DNA from: Stenotrophomonas sp. SAU14A_NAIMI4_8
Lineage (GTDB): Bacteria; Pseudomonadota; Gammaproteobacteria; Xanthomonadales; Xanthomonadaceae
Assembly (NCBI RefSeq): GCF_003086695.1
Contig: NZ_CP025999.1
Coordinates: forward strand, 4,292,344 to 4,356,343
Direction: 5' to 3'
DNA length: 64,000 nt
Part shown: positions 1 to 8,515 of the stretch, piece after piece
How positions within the stretch are numbered: the first letter of the stretch is position 1
Layout of the letters: each line of letters opens with the position of its first letter
The notes under the pieces: model-generated
The model's input: the letters and a program-made list of their open reading frames with translations, nothing else
The model's database searches: none
What the model was told of the DNA's origin: nothing
Program-made: the position numbers and the translations under genes

Positions 1-1893
1 GCGGTGCAGCAGGCCCTGGCCGAACACCCCGGCGACGCGCTGGTGTTCCTGCCCGGCCAGCGCGAGATCGCGCGCGTACAAGCCGGCCTGCAGGACGCGC
101 TGGACAGCAGCGTGGAGGTGCTGGCCCTGCATGGTGAACTGCCGGTGGAACAGCAGGCGCGCGTGCTGCAGGCGGCCAGCGATGGCCGACGCCGCGTGGT
201 GCTGGCCACCAACGTGGCCGAATCGTCGGTGACCCTGCCCGGCGTGCGCGTGGTGATCGACAGTGGCCAGGCCCGGGAACCGCGCTACGACCCCAACAGC
301 GGCTTCACCCGGCTGGACGTGGTGGCGATCGCGCAGGCCTCGGCCGACCAGCGTGCCGGCCGCGCCGGCCGCGTGGCCGAAGGCGTGGCCTGGCGGCTGT
401 GGCCGCAGTCGCAACGGCTGGAGCCGCAGCGGCGTGCGGAAATCGAACAGGTGGAGCTGGCCGGGCTGGCGCTGGAGCTGGCGGCTTGGGGCAGCAGCGA
501 TCTGCGCTTCGTCGATACCCCGCCGAGCGGGCCGATGGCCGCCGCGCGCGAGCTGCTGCAACGGCTGGGCGCACTCAGCAGCAGCGGGGCGATCACCGCG
601 CTGGGCCGGCGCGTGCTGGCGCTGGGCACCCACCCGCGGCTGGCGGCGATCCTGCTGGCCGCCGCGGATGCGCGCGCGCAGGCGCTGGCCGCCGATCTGG
701 CCGCCCTGTTGGAAGCACGCGATCCGCTGCGCCAGGGCGGCGATGCGCTGGCGGCGCGCTGGCGCGCACTGGCCGCGTTCCGCAATGGCCGTGCACCGGC
801 CGATGCCAACCGCAGCGGCCTGGCCGCGATCGATGCAGCGGCCAAGCAGTGGCGCCGACGCCTGCGCTGCGATGCGCTGCCACCGGCCAGCATCGAAGCG
901 CACGAACTGGGCGATCTGCTGGCTCACGCCTTCCCCGACCGCATCGCGTTCCAGCATCCGTCCGACCCGCTGCGCTACCTGCTGGCCAACGGCCGCAGCG
1001 CGCGCCTGCACGAGCTGAGCGACCTGCGCGGTGAACCGTGGCTGGTGGCCAGCGAACTGCGCTTCGAGGCCCGCGACGCACTGCTGCTGCGCGCCGCGCC
1101 GGTGGACGAAGGCTATCTGCGTGCCACCTGGCCGCAGCGCTTCGTGACCGAGGACACCGTGCGCTGGGACAGCGAACGGCGCGCCCTGGTGGCCCTGCGC
1201 GAGACCCGCTTCGACCGCATCGTGCTGGACAGCCGTTCGGCCGGGCGGGTGGACCCGCAGCACGCCGCGCAGGCGCTGACCGATGCCGTGGCCGAACTGG
1301 GCCTGCAGGCATTGCCGTGGACCGAGGGCCTGCGCCAATGGCAGGCACGGGTGGAGTCGCTGCGCCGCTGGATGCCCGACCTGGGCCTGCCCGACTGCAG
1401 TGATGCGGCCCTGCTGGCCAGCCGCGCGCAATGGCTGCAACCGGCCTTTGCCGGCAAGACGCGGCTGGATGCGCTGGACGAGAGCAGTTTCGGCGAAGCG
1501 CTGAAATCGCCGCTGGAATGGGCGCAACGGCAACTGGTGGAACGCCATGCGCCCACCCGCATCAGCGTGCCTTCGGGGCTGGAGCGGGCGATCACCTATG
1601 GCCTGGACAGTGAAACCGGCGAGCCGCAGCCGCCGGTGCTGGCGGTGAAGCTGCAGGAGCTGTTCGGCCTGGCCGACACCCCGCGCATTGCCGATGGCCG
1701 GGTGCCGCTGACCCTGCACCTGCTGTCGCCCGGCGGCCGCCCGCTGCAGGTCACCCAGGACCTGCGCAACTTCTGGGAAAACACCTATGCCGAGGTGAAG
1801 AAGGAAATGAAGGGGCGCTATCCGCGCCACCCGTGGCCGGATGACCCGTGGACGGCCACCGCGACCCACCGCGCCAAACCGCGCGGTACCTGA
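1..1893 (+). CDS. hrpB: ATP-dependent RNA helicase HrpB, C-terminal part (5' end outside window)
   Basis: The open frame is already running at base 1, so the N-terminal helicase domain with Walker A and DEAH box lies upstream. What remains (about 630 aa) starts inside the second RecA-like domain: LVFLPGQREI, then the SAT-like ATNVAESSVTLPG, then helicase motif VI in QRAGRAGR. Helicase-associated and OB-like regions follow. The last ~110 residues, with YGLDSETGEPQPPVL and the tail YPRHPWPDDP, are the HrpB-specific C-terminal domain and separate it from HrpA. HrpB is a DExH-box protein of poorly defined role in RNA metabolism. The stop is followed at once by palindromic repeats. Confidence 0.93.
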   Translation, partial: AVQQALAEHPGDALVFLPGQREIARVQAGLQDALDSSVEVLALHGELPVEQQARVLQAASDGRRRVVLATNVAESSVTLPGVRVVIDSGQAREPRYDPNSGFTRLDVVAIAQASADQRAGRAGRVAEGVAWRLWPQSQRLEPQRRAEIEQVELAGLALELAAWGSSDLRFVDTPPSGPMAAARELLQRLGALSSSGAITALGRRVLALGTHPRLAAILLAAADARAQALAADLAALLEARDPLRQGGDALAARWRALAAFRNGRAPADANRSGLAAIDAAAKQWRRRLRCDALPPASIEAHELGDLLAHAFPDRIAFQHPSDPLRYLLANGRSARLHELSDLRGEPWLVASELRFEARDALLLRAAPVDEGYLRATWPQRFVTEDTVRWDSERRALVALRETRFDRIVLDSRSAGRVDPQHAAQALTDAVAELGLQALPWTEGLRQWQARVESLRRWMPDLGLPDCSDAALLASRAQWLQPAFAGKTRLDALDESSFGEALKSPLEWAQRQLVERHAPTRISVPSGLERAITYGLDSETGEPQPPVLAVKLQELFGLADTPRIADGRVPLTLHLLSPGGRPLQVTQDLRNFWENTYAEVKKEMKGRYPRHPWPDDPWTATATHRAKPRGT

Positions 1894-1898
1894 GTGAC

Positions 1899-1990
1899 GG
1901 GGTCGGATCCCTTTGCAACGCAAAGGGCTCTGACCCCATATTCACGCAGCGGGGTCAGAGCCCTTTCCCAAGGGAAAGGGATCCGACCCC
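1899..1990. repeat. Two GGGGTC/GACCCC palindromes
   Basis: Two inverted repeats, 1899-1937 and 1951-1990, have arms GGGGTCGGATCCCTTT and AAAGGGCTCTGACCCC around a short loop. Neighbouring copies point in opposite directions. The same family recurs at 2508-2586, 6942-6978, 18324-18361, three times in 21970-22290, and near 56296. It lacks the GTAG head of SMAG repeats and is a second intergenic palindrome family. As RNA each copy would form a long hairpin that could end transcription after hrpB, but no U-run follows. Confidence 0.85.
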
Positions 1991-2106
1991 GGCCTGCCGG
2001 ATGCTGAACGGCGGCGGTCGCGTCAAGGCGCATGCCCGCCTGCCTGACATACCGTTTACAGGCAGCACGACACACTGGACTTCGACCCGAGGCAAAGGAC
2101 CCCCGC

Positions 2107-2496
2107 ATGAGCAAGTTGACCGTAATCACCGACCGCGCCCTGGAGCGCGCCCTGGACCTGGCCCACAGCGCTGGCGATGGCCTGAAGAGTGCCGGCGGCA
2201 GCCTGCGCCACCTGGGCCCGCAGGCCAGCGACTGGATCAAGACCGGCGCTGCGCTGGGTGCGGTGAAGACCGGGGGCAAGGTGGCCACCAAGTTCGCCCG
2301 CCGCAACCCGGCGGTGACCATTGCCGCCGCAGCGGTGGGCGTGGGCCTGCTGGGCTACGCGCTGTACCGCAAGCAGCAGAAGAAGAAGGCGGCCAATGGC
2401 CATGTGGTGAATGGCCAGGCGCAGCGCATCCACGCGCGTGACCGCCGCAATGACACCGTGGTGGACGAGCACAGCGACATCGGCAGCGATACCTGA
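2107..2496 (+). CDS. Small membrane-anchored hypothetical protein
   Basis: A 129-aa protein I do not recognise. It begins MSKLTVITDRALERALDLAH. Residues about 20-70 are rich in Ala, Gly and Lys and look amphipathic. One hydrophobic segment (VTIAAAAVGVGLLGYALY, about residues 75-92) is followed by a basic stretch (RKQQKKKAA) and a polar tail ending DIGSDT. Start 2107 is preferred over the upstream ATG at 2032, because AAAGGACC sits just upstream of 2107 and the residues before it look non-coding. The layout suggests a single-pass inner-membrane protein with a charged C-terminal tail. It stands alone between palindromic repeats. Confidence 0.75.
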   Translation: MSKLTVITDRALERALDLAHSAGDGLKSAGGSLRHLGPQASDWIKTGAALGAVKTGGKVATKFARRNPAVTIAAAAVGVGLLGYALYRKQQKKKAANGHVVNGQAQRIHARDRRNDTVVDEHSDIGSDT

Positions 2497-2507
2497 GCCC
2501 CATCAGA

Positions 2508-2586
2508 GGGGTCAGAGCCCTTCCTGCGGAAGGGGTCTGACCCCGATCAAGGGTCGGATCCCTTCCGCAAGGAAGGGCTCCGACCC
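2508..2586. repeat. Two GGGTC-type palindromes between convergent genes
   Basis: Inverted repeats at 2508-2544 and 2551-2586, of the same family as 1899-1990, lie in opposite orientation. They fill the gap between the convergent 2107-2496 gene and the rluE-like gene that ends at 2595, where they could serve as a two-way hairpin terminator. Confidence 0.8.
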
Positions 2587-2594
2587 TTCTTGTT

Positions 2595-3134
2595 TCAGCC
2601 GATCTGCCGCCACTGCCCCGGCTGCAGGTCGTCCAGCCGGTACGGGCCCATCGCCACGCGCACCAGGCGCAGGGTCGGCAGGTTCACCGCGGCCGTCATG
2701 CGCCGCACCTGGCGGTTGCGGCCCTCGCGAATGGTGATGGCCAGCCAGCTGTCGGGCACGGTCTTGCGGAACCGCACCGGCGGATCGCGCAGCCACAGCG
2801 CCGGCGCCGGATCGAGGCGCTCGATCTTCGCCGGCAGAGTCGGCCCGTCATTCAGTACCACGCCGTCACGCAGCTGCTGCAGCTGCTCGTCGCTGGGCGT
2901 GCCTTCCACCTGCACCCAGTAGGTCTTGTCGGCCTTGTGCCGCGGGTCGGTGAGCTTGTGTGCCAGCGTGCCGTTGTCGGTCAGCAGCAGCAGGCCCTCG
3001 CTGTCATGGTCCAGGCGGCCGGCGGCATACACGCGCGGCGGCAGGCCGAACCCGGCCAGGGTCGGCCGCGGCGGCACGCTGCGGTCGGTGAACTGGCAGA
3101 GCACGTTGAAGGGCTTGTTGAAGGCGATCAGCAT
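2595..3134 (-). CDS. rluE: 23S rRNA pseudouridine synthase, RluE type
   Basis: 179 aa, beginning MLIAFNKPFNVLCQFTD, the usual start of short RsuA-family synthases without an N-terminal S4 domain. The catalytic-aspartate motif is GRLDHDSEGLLLLTDNG (about residues 40-56) and the C-terminal family motif is EGRNRQVRRM. The length and lack of an S4 domain fit RluE, which modifies U2457 of 23S rRNA in E. coli; related enzymes of the family cannot be fully excluded. The start at 3134 is chosen because homology begins at that Met; the frame stays open 15 codons further upstream without family residues. Confidence 0.88.
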   Translation of the reverse strand: MLIAFNKPFNVLCQFTDRSVPPRPTLAGFGLPPRVYAAGRLDHDSEGLLLLTDNGTLAHKLTDPRHKADKTYWVQVEGTPSDEQLQQLRDGVVLNDGPTLPAKIERLDPAPALWLRDPPVRFRKTVPDSWLAITIREGRNRQVRRMTAAVNLPTLRLVRVAMGPYRLDDLQPGQWRQIG

Positions 3135-3185
3135 TGCAGGGGGCGGCAGGCGGCGATGGGCTATTGTCCCACGCCGCACTGCGCG

Positions 3186-3208
3186 CTCGCCGGGCGTGGC
3201 CCGGCGCT
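3186..3208 (-). repeat. SMAG palindrome (GTAGCGCCGGGC type)
   Basis: Read on the minus strand: GTAG followed by CGCCGGGC, a short loop and GCCCGGCG. This is the CGCCGGGC-arm variety of the SMAG family. It lies between the rluE-like gene and the methyltransferase-like gene. Confidence 0.8.
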
Positions 3209-3214
3209 ACCCTC

Positions 3215-4075
3215 TTACGGCTTCACGAAACGCAGGGTCATGCGGTCGCTTTCACCGATGGCCTGGTACTTGGCGTCGTCGGCCTTGTCATGCTGGTTGG
3301 TCGGCGGCAGGGTCCACACGCCATTGGGGTGGTCCTTGGTATCGCGCGGGTTCGCATTCACTTCGGTACGCGCGTCCAGCTTGAAGCCGGCGGCCTCGGC
3401 CATGGCGATCACCTGCTGCTGGCCCACATAGCCGGTGTCATCGTCGTCGGCCACGTCGGCCTTGGCACGGTGCTCGACCACGCCCAGCACGCCGCCCGGC
3501 TTGAGCACGTTGAAGAAGCCCTGGAACATGCCCTGCGCCTGGCCGGCCTTGCGCCAGTTGTGCACGTTGCGGAAGGTCAGCACCACATCGGCCGAAGCGG
3601 CCGGGCCGAACACCGGCTTGGCCGGGTCGTAGGCCACCACGGCGATCTTGTCGAACTGCGCCGGGGCGCCGGCGAACTTCTTTTCCAGGCCGTCACGGCT
3701 ACGCTGCTGGTAATCGCGGCCACGCCCTTCAGCCACCGCCTGCGGATCGACCACCGCGGCAATGTAATGGCCCTTGTCGCGCAGCAGCGGCGCCAGGATT
3801 TCCGAGTACCAGCCGTTGCCGGGGGTGATTTCGATGACGGTCTTTTCCGGTGCCACGGTGAAGAACGCCAGCGTCTGCGCAGGATGACGGTATCCGTCAC
3901 GCTTTACGTTGTTGGCATCGCGGGTAGGCGCCTTGATCGCAGCTTCCAGTGCCGGCGATACCTGGATCTTGGCCGGCGCCACGACGGCAGCGGGCGCGGC
4001 GATGGCGGGAACCGCTACCAGCAGCGCCGAAGCAAGCAGCAGGCGGCAACCACGCAGGGACGAAACAGCATTCAT
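3215..4075 (-). CDS. Exported SAM-methyltransferase-like protein
   Basis: 286 aa. Residues 1-27 form a signal peptide (LLLASALLVAVPAIAAPA), so the product is probably periplasmic. The body has a class I methyltransferase-like fold: VIEITPGNGWYSEIL resembles the SAM-binding glycine motif I, and ADVVLTFRNVHNW and LKPGGVLGVVEHR resemble motifs II-III. Many proteobacteria carry such exported methyltransferase-like proteins with unknown substrates, and a periplasmic place is odd for a SAM-dependent enzyme. The start at 4075 gives the signal peptide; the longer open frame to 4135 would bury it. It is divergent from the aldo/keto reductase at 4245. Confidence 0.82.
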   Translation of the reverse strand: MNAVSSLRGCRLLLASALLVAVPAIAAPAAVVAPAKIQVSPALEAAIKAPTRDANNVKRDGYRHPAQTLAFFTVAPEKTVIEITPGNGWYSEILAPLLRDKGHYIAAVVDPQAVAEGRGRDYQQRSRDGLEKKFAGAPAQFDKIAVVAYDPAKPVFGPAASADVVLTFRNVHNWRKAGQAQGMFQGFFNVLKPGGVLGVVEHRAKADVADDDDTGYVGQQQVIAMAEAAGFKLDARTEVNANPRDTKDHPNGVWTLPPTNQHDKADDAKYQAIGESDRMTLRFVKP

Positions 4076-4244
4076 CGGGACGACTCCAGCGGAAGATGCG
4101 GCGAGACTAGCAGTCGCCGCGCCGCAGGTGTTCACAAAACGTTAGCGGCGTGCGCGTTGCGGAACACTGTTTTGTGGTGACCGCCGCAGCACGGTCACAG
4201 GTGGCGCTCTATGCTGGAGGACTTCCCCCAAGGAGTCCGTGTCC

Positions 4245-5201
4245 ATGACGGCAACCCGCGAACTCGGCCGTTCCGGCCTGCATGTACGTCCGCTCGCCTT
4301 CGGCGGCAATGTGTTCGGTTGGAGCGCCGATGAAAAGGCCAGCTTCGCCCTGCTCGATGCCTTCGTCGATGCCGGCTTCAACCTGGTCGATACCGCCGAT
4401 GTGTATTCGGCGTGGGTACCGGGCAACCAGGGCGGTGAATCGGAAACGCTGATCGGCAAGTGGTTCGCGCGCAGCGGCAAGCGTGACAAGGTCATCCTGG
4501 CGACCAAGGTGGCCAAGTGGGCCGAGCGCCCGGGCCTGACCCCGGACAACATCAACGCGGCGGTGGAAGATTCGCTGCGCCGCCTGCAGACCGATGTGAT
4601 CGATCTGTACCAGGCCCACGAAGACGATGAATCCACCCCGCTGGAAGCCACCCTGGCCGCGTTCGGCCGGCTGATCGAGGCCGGCAAGGTGCGCGCCATC
4701 GGGGCGTCCAACTACAGCGCCACGCGCCTGGCCGATGCGCTGAAGGTATCCAGCGATTACAAGCTGCCGCGCTACGAAACCCTGCAGCCGGAATACAACC
4801 TGTACGACCGCGCCGGCTATGAAACCGAACTGGAGCCGCTGGTGCAGCGCGAACAGATCGGCGTGATCGGCTACTACGCGCTGGCCAGCGGCTTCCTGAG
4901 CGGCAAGTACCGCACCGCCGCCGATGCGGCCAAGAGCCCGGCGCGTGGCGAGATGGTGGTCAAGCGCTATCTGAACCCGCGCGGCCTGCGCATCCTGCAG
5001 GCGCTGGATGATGTGGCCAGCAAGCACAACGCCAGTGCCGCACAGATTGCACTGGCCTGGCAGATCGCACGGCCGTCGATCACCGCGCCGATTGTCAGCG
5101 CCACCAGCGTTGAACAGCTGCACGATCTGCTGGCCGCGGCCAACCTTGGCCTGAGCGTGCAGGACATTGCGCAGCTGGATGCCGCCAGCGCGGAAGGCTG
5201 A
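4245..5201 (+). CDS. Aldo/keto reductase (NADPH-dependent oxidoreductase)
   Basis: 318 aa, an AKR TIM barrel. The catalytic tetrad is visible: Asp and Tyr in NLVDTADVYSAW (about residues 50-61), Lys in LATKVAKW and His in YQAHEDD. The NADP-binding end is VSATSVEQLHDLLAA. It resembles the YajO/Tas branch of AKRs that reduce small aldehydes or ketones; the substrate cannot be read from sequence. ATG 4245 is chosen over the in-frame GTG at 4239 because AGGAG at 4231-4235 is 9 nt from the ATG and only 3 nt from the GTG. Confidence 0.9.
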   Translation: MTATRELGRSGLHVRPLAFGGNVFGWSADEKASFALLDAFVDAGFNLVDTADVYSAWVPGNQGGESETLIGKWFARSGKRDKVILATKVAKWAERPGLTPDNINAAVEDSLRRLQTDVIDLYQAHEDDESTPLEATLAAFGRLIEAGKVRAIGASNYSATRLADALKVSSDYKLPRYETLQPEYNLYDRAGYETELEPLVQREQIGVIGYYALASGFLSGKYRTAADAAKSPARGEMVVKRYLNPRGLRILQALDDVASKHNASAAQIALAWQIARPSITAPIVSATSVEQLHDLLAAANLGLSVQDIAQLDAASAEG

Positions 5202-5232
5202 GGCAACGGACCAATCGCCGTGCATTGCGTGG

Positions 5233-5261
5233 TTGCGCACCACGGGTTCGTGGTTTATGGT
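5233..5261 (+). promoter_or_regulatory. Possible sigma-70 promoter before the 5268-5481 leader
   Basis: TTGCGC at 5233-5238 and TATGGT at 5256-5261 are separated by 17 bp. The match is moderate. It would start an RNA near 5268 that covers the short reading frame and two hairpins upstream of the first rtcB gene. Confidence 0.3.
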
Positions 5262-5296
5262 GCGCGCCACGTTTCAACAGCTACCGGATTCCTTCC

Positions 5297-5398
5297 TTGA
5301 ACACACCCGCCGTCGCCATCGCCAACCTGCTGCCATGCCTGCGCATGGACGTGGCGATCCGTGCGTCGGTGAAGGAATTCCCGCTGACAACGGCCTGA
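5297..5398 (+). CDS. Possible 33-residue leader peptide
   Basis: A short frame from TTG 5297 to TGA 5398 starts MNTPAVAIANLLPCLRMDVA if TTG is read as start. No strong Shine-Dalgarno sequence precedes it, and there is no run of one amino-acid codon as in classical attenuator peptides. It is reported because it sits between a promoter-like sequence and a hairpin plus terminator, in an otherwise gene-free 396-bp gap. Confidence 0.25.
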   Translation: MNTPAVAIANLLPCLRMDVAIRASVKEFPLTTA

Positions 5399-5409
5399 TA
5401 CCCGCGCTG

Positions 5410-5434
5410 CGGAGATCGGTCGCCCCGATCTCCG
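5410..5434 (+). promoter_or_regulatory. Perfect hairpin upstream of terminator
   Basis: CGGAGATCGG and CCGATCTCCG form a perfect 10-bp stem around a 5-nt loop, just after the short frame that ends at 5398 and 12 nt before the terminator stem. It could be part of a leader-RNA switch or simply of a double terminator for the upstream reductase gene. Confidence 0.5.
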
Positions 5435-5446
5435 AGGCTTGGCGAC

Positions 5447-5481
5447 GCCCTCGGAATGCAGTTCCGGGGGCGTTTTCGTTT
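5447..5481 (+). terminator. Rho-independent terminator upstream of rtcB paralogue
   Basis: GCCCTCGGAA (5447-5456) pairs with TTCCGGGGGC (5462-5471) over 10 bp with one G-U pair and a 5-nt loop. GTTTTCGTTT follows. This is the strongest intrinsic terminator in the first 10 kb. It lies 246 nt after the reductase stop and 117 nt before the rtcB-like start. Confidence 0.75.
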
Positions 5482-5597
5482 GCGTCGTCACACGTATCGG
5501 CATTGCGCCGCGCACGCCTTCGTGCCCGCACTGCAACCACAGGGAAATGCCCACGGCCGCGCCGTGGTGCGGGCCTGTGCAGGACATTCATCACGAC

Positions 5598-6818
<1,221 letters not shown>

Positions 6819-6835
6819 GGGATCCCACCGCTCCG

Positions 6836-6978
6836 GTAGGTGTCGACCTTGGTCGACACATCGAATCCACGCCCTGCACGGTGGTAGATCCACGCCATGC
6901 GTGGATGCGGGGCTGGTAGATCCACGCCATGCGTGGATGCGGGGGTCAGAGCCCTTTCTGCGAAAGGGATCCGACCCC
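6836..6978. repeat. SMAG and GGGGTC palindromes downstream of rtcB paralogue
   Basis: A GTAGGTGTCGACC-type SMAG lies at 6836-6860, two GTAGATCCACGC-type SMAGs at 6884-6906 and 6916-6938, and a GGGGTC/GACCCC palindrome at 6942-6978. The last one overlaps the 3' end of the convergent flavoprotein gene and supplies its final codons and stop. Confidence 0.85.
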
Positions 6979-7887
6979 GGCTCCGACCCCACTGCTGTCT
7001 TCGCCCACCAGGGCGTGGTGGACGCCGATGCCGGCGCGCACGCCTTCGGCCATCGCCAGGGTGATGTTGCCCACCGTGGTGGCATCGCCGGCGGCGTACA
7101 CGTTCGCCACGCTGGTCTGCTTCATCGCATCCACCTGCACCAGTACGCCCAGCGGGTGTTCCACCAGCGCGCAGCCCAGCTGCTGGACCAGCGGCGTCGC
7201 CATCGCCTGCGGTGCGGCCACGAACAGCGCACGCTGGGCAATGCGGCGGCCATCGGCCAGCTCCACTTCCAGCCACGTGTCCTGATCGCCGCGCACGCCC
7301 AACACCGGCGTGTCTTCCACCTGCACGTTGCGCTGCTGCATGGCCGCGCGCTCGTCGTCGCTGATCGGCAGGCCCTGGCTGTAGAACGTCACGTTGCCCC
7401 ATTCGGCGAACAGCGGCGCCTTGCCTGCCGACAGCGGGTGGCCACCCAGCAGGCCGATGGCCCCGCCGCCCACCTCGTAGCCATGGCAGTACGGGCAGTG
7501 CAGTACGGTGCTGCCCCAGCGCTCGGCCAGGCCCGGCAGATCCGGCACCTGGTCGGCGATGCCGGTGGCCAGCAGCAGCTTGCGCGCGGCCAGTACCTGT
7601 CCATCGGCAGTGCGCACCTGCACGCCATCGGCGCCGGCCTGCGCATCCACCGCTTCACCCTGCAGCCAGCGCACGGTGGGGTAATCCAGCAGCTGCTGGC
7701 GCGCGTTCTTCAGCAGCTCGGCACCGCTGATGCCGTCCTGCCCCGGCACGCCGTGCGAGTGGCTGGCGAAGCGGTTGCGCGGCAGGCCGCTGTCGATGAC
7801 GGTGATCGGGCGCCGTGCGCGCGCCAGGATCAGGCCGGCGGCGATGCCGGCGTAGCTGCCGCCGACGATGATGACATCAGGATTCAT
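6946..7887 (-). CDS. Thioredoxin reductase-like FAD/NAD(P)H flavoprotein
   Basis: 313 aa. The N-terminal FAD-binding Rossmann motif is VIIVGGSYAGIAAG. The redox-active pair is Cys-Pro-Tyr-Cys in HCPYCHGYE (about residue 135). The C-terminal FAD motif is ANVYAAGDATT. This is the small TrxB-like disulfide-reductase group, often paired with an Rrf2 regulator, as here: the regulator gene overlaps its start by 11 nt. The redox partner is unknown. Oddity: the last ~10 codons (after HHALVGEDSS) come from a GGGGTC palindromic repeat, so the natural C-terminus appears to have been replaced by repeat-coded residues ending GSLSQKGL. Confidence 0.88.
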   Translation of the reverse strand: MNPDVIIVGGSYAGIAAGLILARARRPITVIDSGLPRNRFASHSHGVPGQDGISGAELLKNARQQLLDYPTVRWLQGEAVDAQAGADGVQVRTADGQVLAARKLLLATGIADQVPDLPGLAERWGSTVLHCPYCHGYEVGGGAIGLLGGHPLSAGKAPLFAEWGNVTFYSQGLPISDDERAAMQQRNVQVEDTPVLGVRGDQDTWLEVELADGRRIAQRALFVAAPQAMATPLVQQLGCALVEHPLGVLVQVDAMKQTSVANVYAAGDATTVGNITLAMAEGVRAGIGVHHALVGEDSSGVGAGVGSLSQKGL

Positions 7888-8332
7888 GGGAGCCTTCCAG
7901 GGAACGGTGATGGGCAAGGTGACGGGCAAAGTCGGCGCCCAGCTGGTCCAGCGTGCTGGCCTGCAGCCGGGCTTCCAGCAGGCGCTGGGCCTCGCGCGCG
8001 CCGTCCAGCAGCGCCTGGTTGACCAGCTGCTGGATCGGGCAGCCGCCGCCGCTGTCACGCGTACCGACCTGCACCAGTGGCGGTGAGCCCACCGCCACGT
8101 AGACGTCGTGCAGGGTGATCGCGGCCGCGTCGCGGGCCAACTGGCTGCCACCGCCGTGGCCGCGGCTGCTGTGCACCAGGCCAGCCTTGTGCAGCTGCGC
8201 CAGCAGGCGGCGGATCACCACCGGGTGGGTGGGCAGGCACGCGGCCAGTTGTTCGGAGGTACGCGGGCCCGGCTGGCCGACCAGGTGGGCCATGACATGC
8301 AGTGCGTCGGACAATGGATTGGCGGACTTCAT
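7877..8332 (-). CDS. Rrf2-family transcriptional regulator
   Basis: 151 aa with an N-terminal winged helix typical of Rrf2 proteins (SDALHVMAHLV...TSEQLAACLPTHPVVIRRLLAQLHKAGLV) and the family wing S-R-G-H-G-G-G. IscR-type members use three clustered cysteines to hold an Fe-S cluster. Here the usual region has one Cys only (SGGGCPIQQLV, near residue 103), so it more likely belongs to the YwnA/thiol-sensing branch. It is first in a two-gene operon with the flavoprotein and probably controls it in response to redox or electrophile stress; that control is inferred from the pairing. Confidence 0.85.
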   Translation of the reverse strand: MKSANPLSDALHVMAHLVGQPGPRTSEQLAACLPTHPVVIRRLLAQLHKAGLVHSSRGHGGGSQLARDAAAITLHDVYVAVGSPPLVQVGTRDSGGGCPIQQLVNQALLDGAREAQRLLEARLQASTLDQLGADFARHLAHHRSLEGSHES

Positions 8333-8515
8333 GTAACAACCATAGTTACATTTAAACCGCCCGTCTACTGTCCGCTTTCGTCTCGTCTGGACACATCTGT
8401 CCTATGAAACACAATCTTCACCTCCCTAAACGGAACGGTAATGTGATCTGAATCCCACTTCAGGGGACTCAAGAACGGTCGATACCGCATCGCCATTCAT
8501 CCTTGAGCCCCTTCC

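Noticed and set aside
285..893. Long minus-strand frames opposite hrpB
   Set aside because: High-GC shadow frames with biased composition and no family motifs. The sense frame is clearly hrpB.
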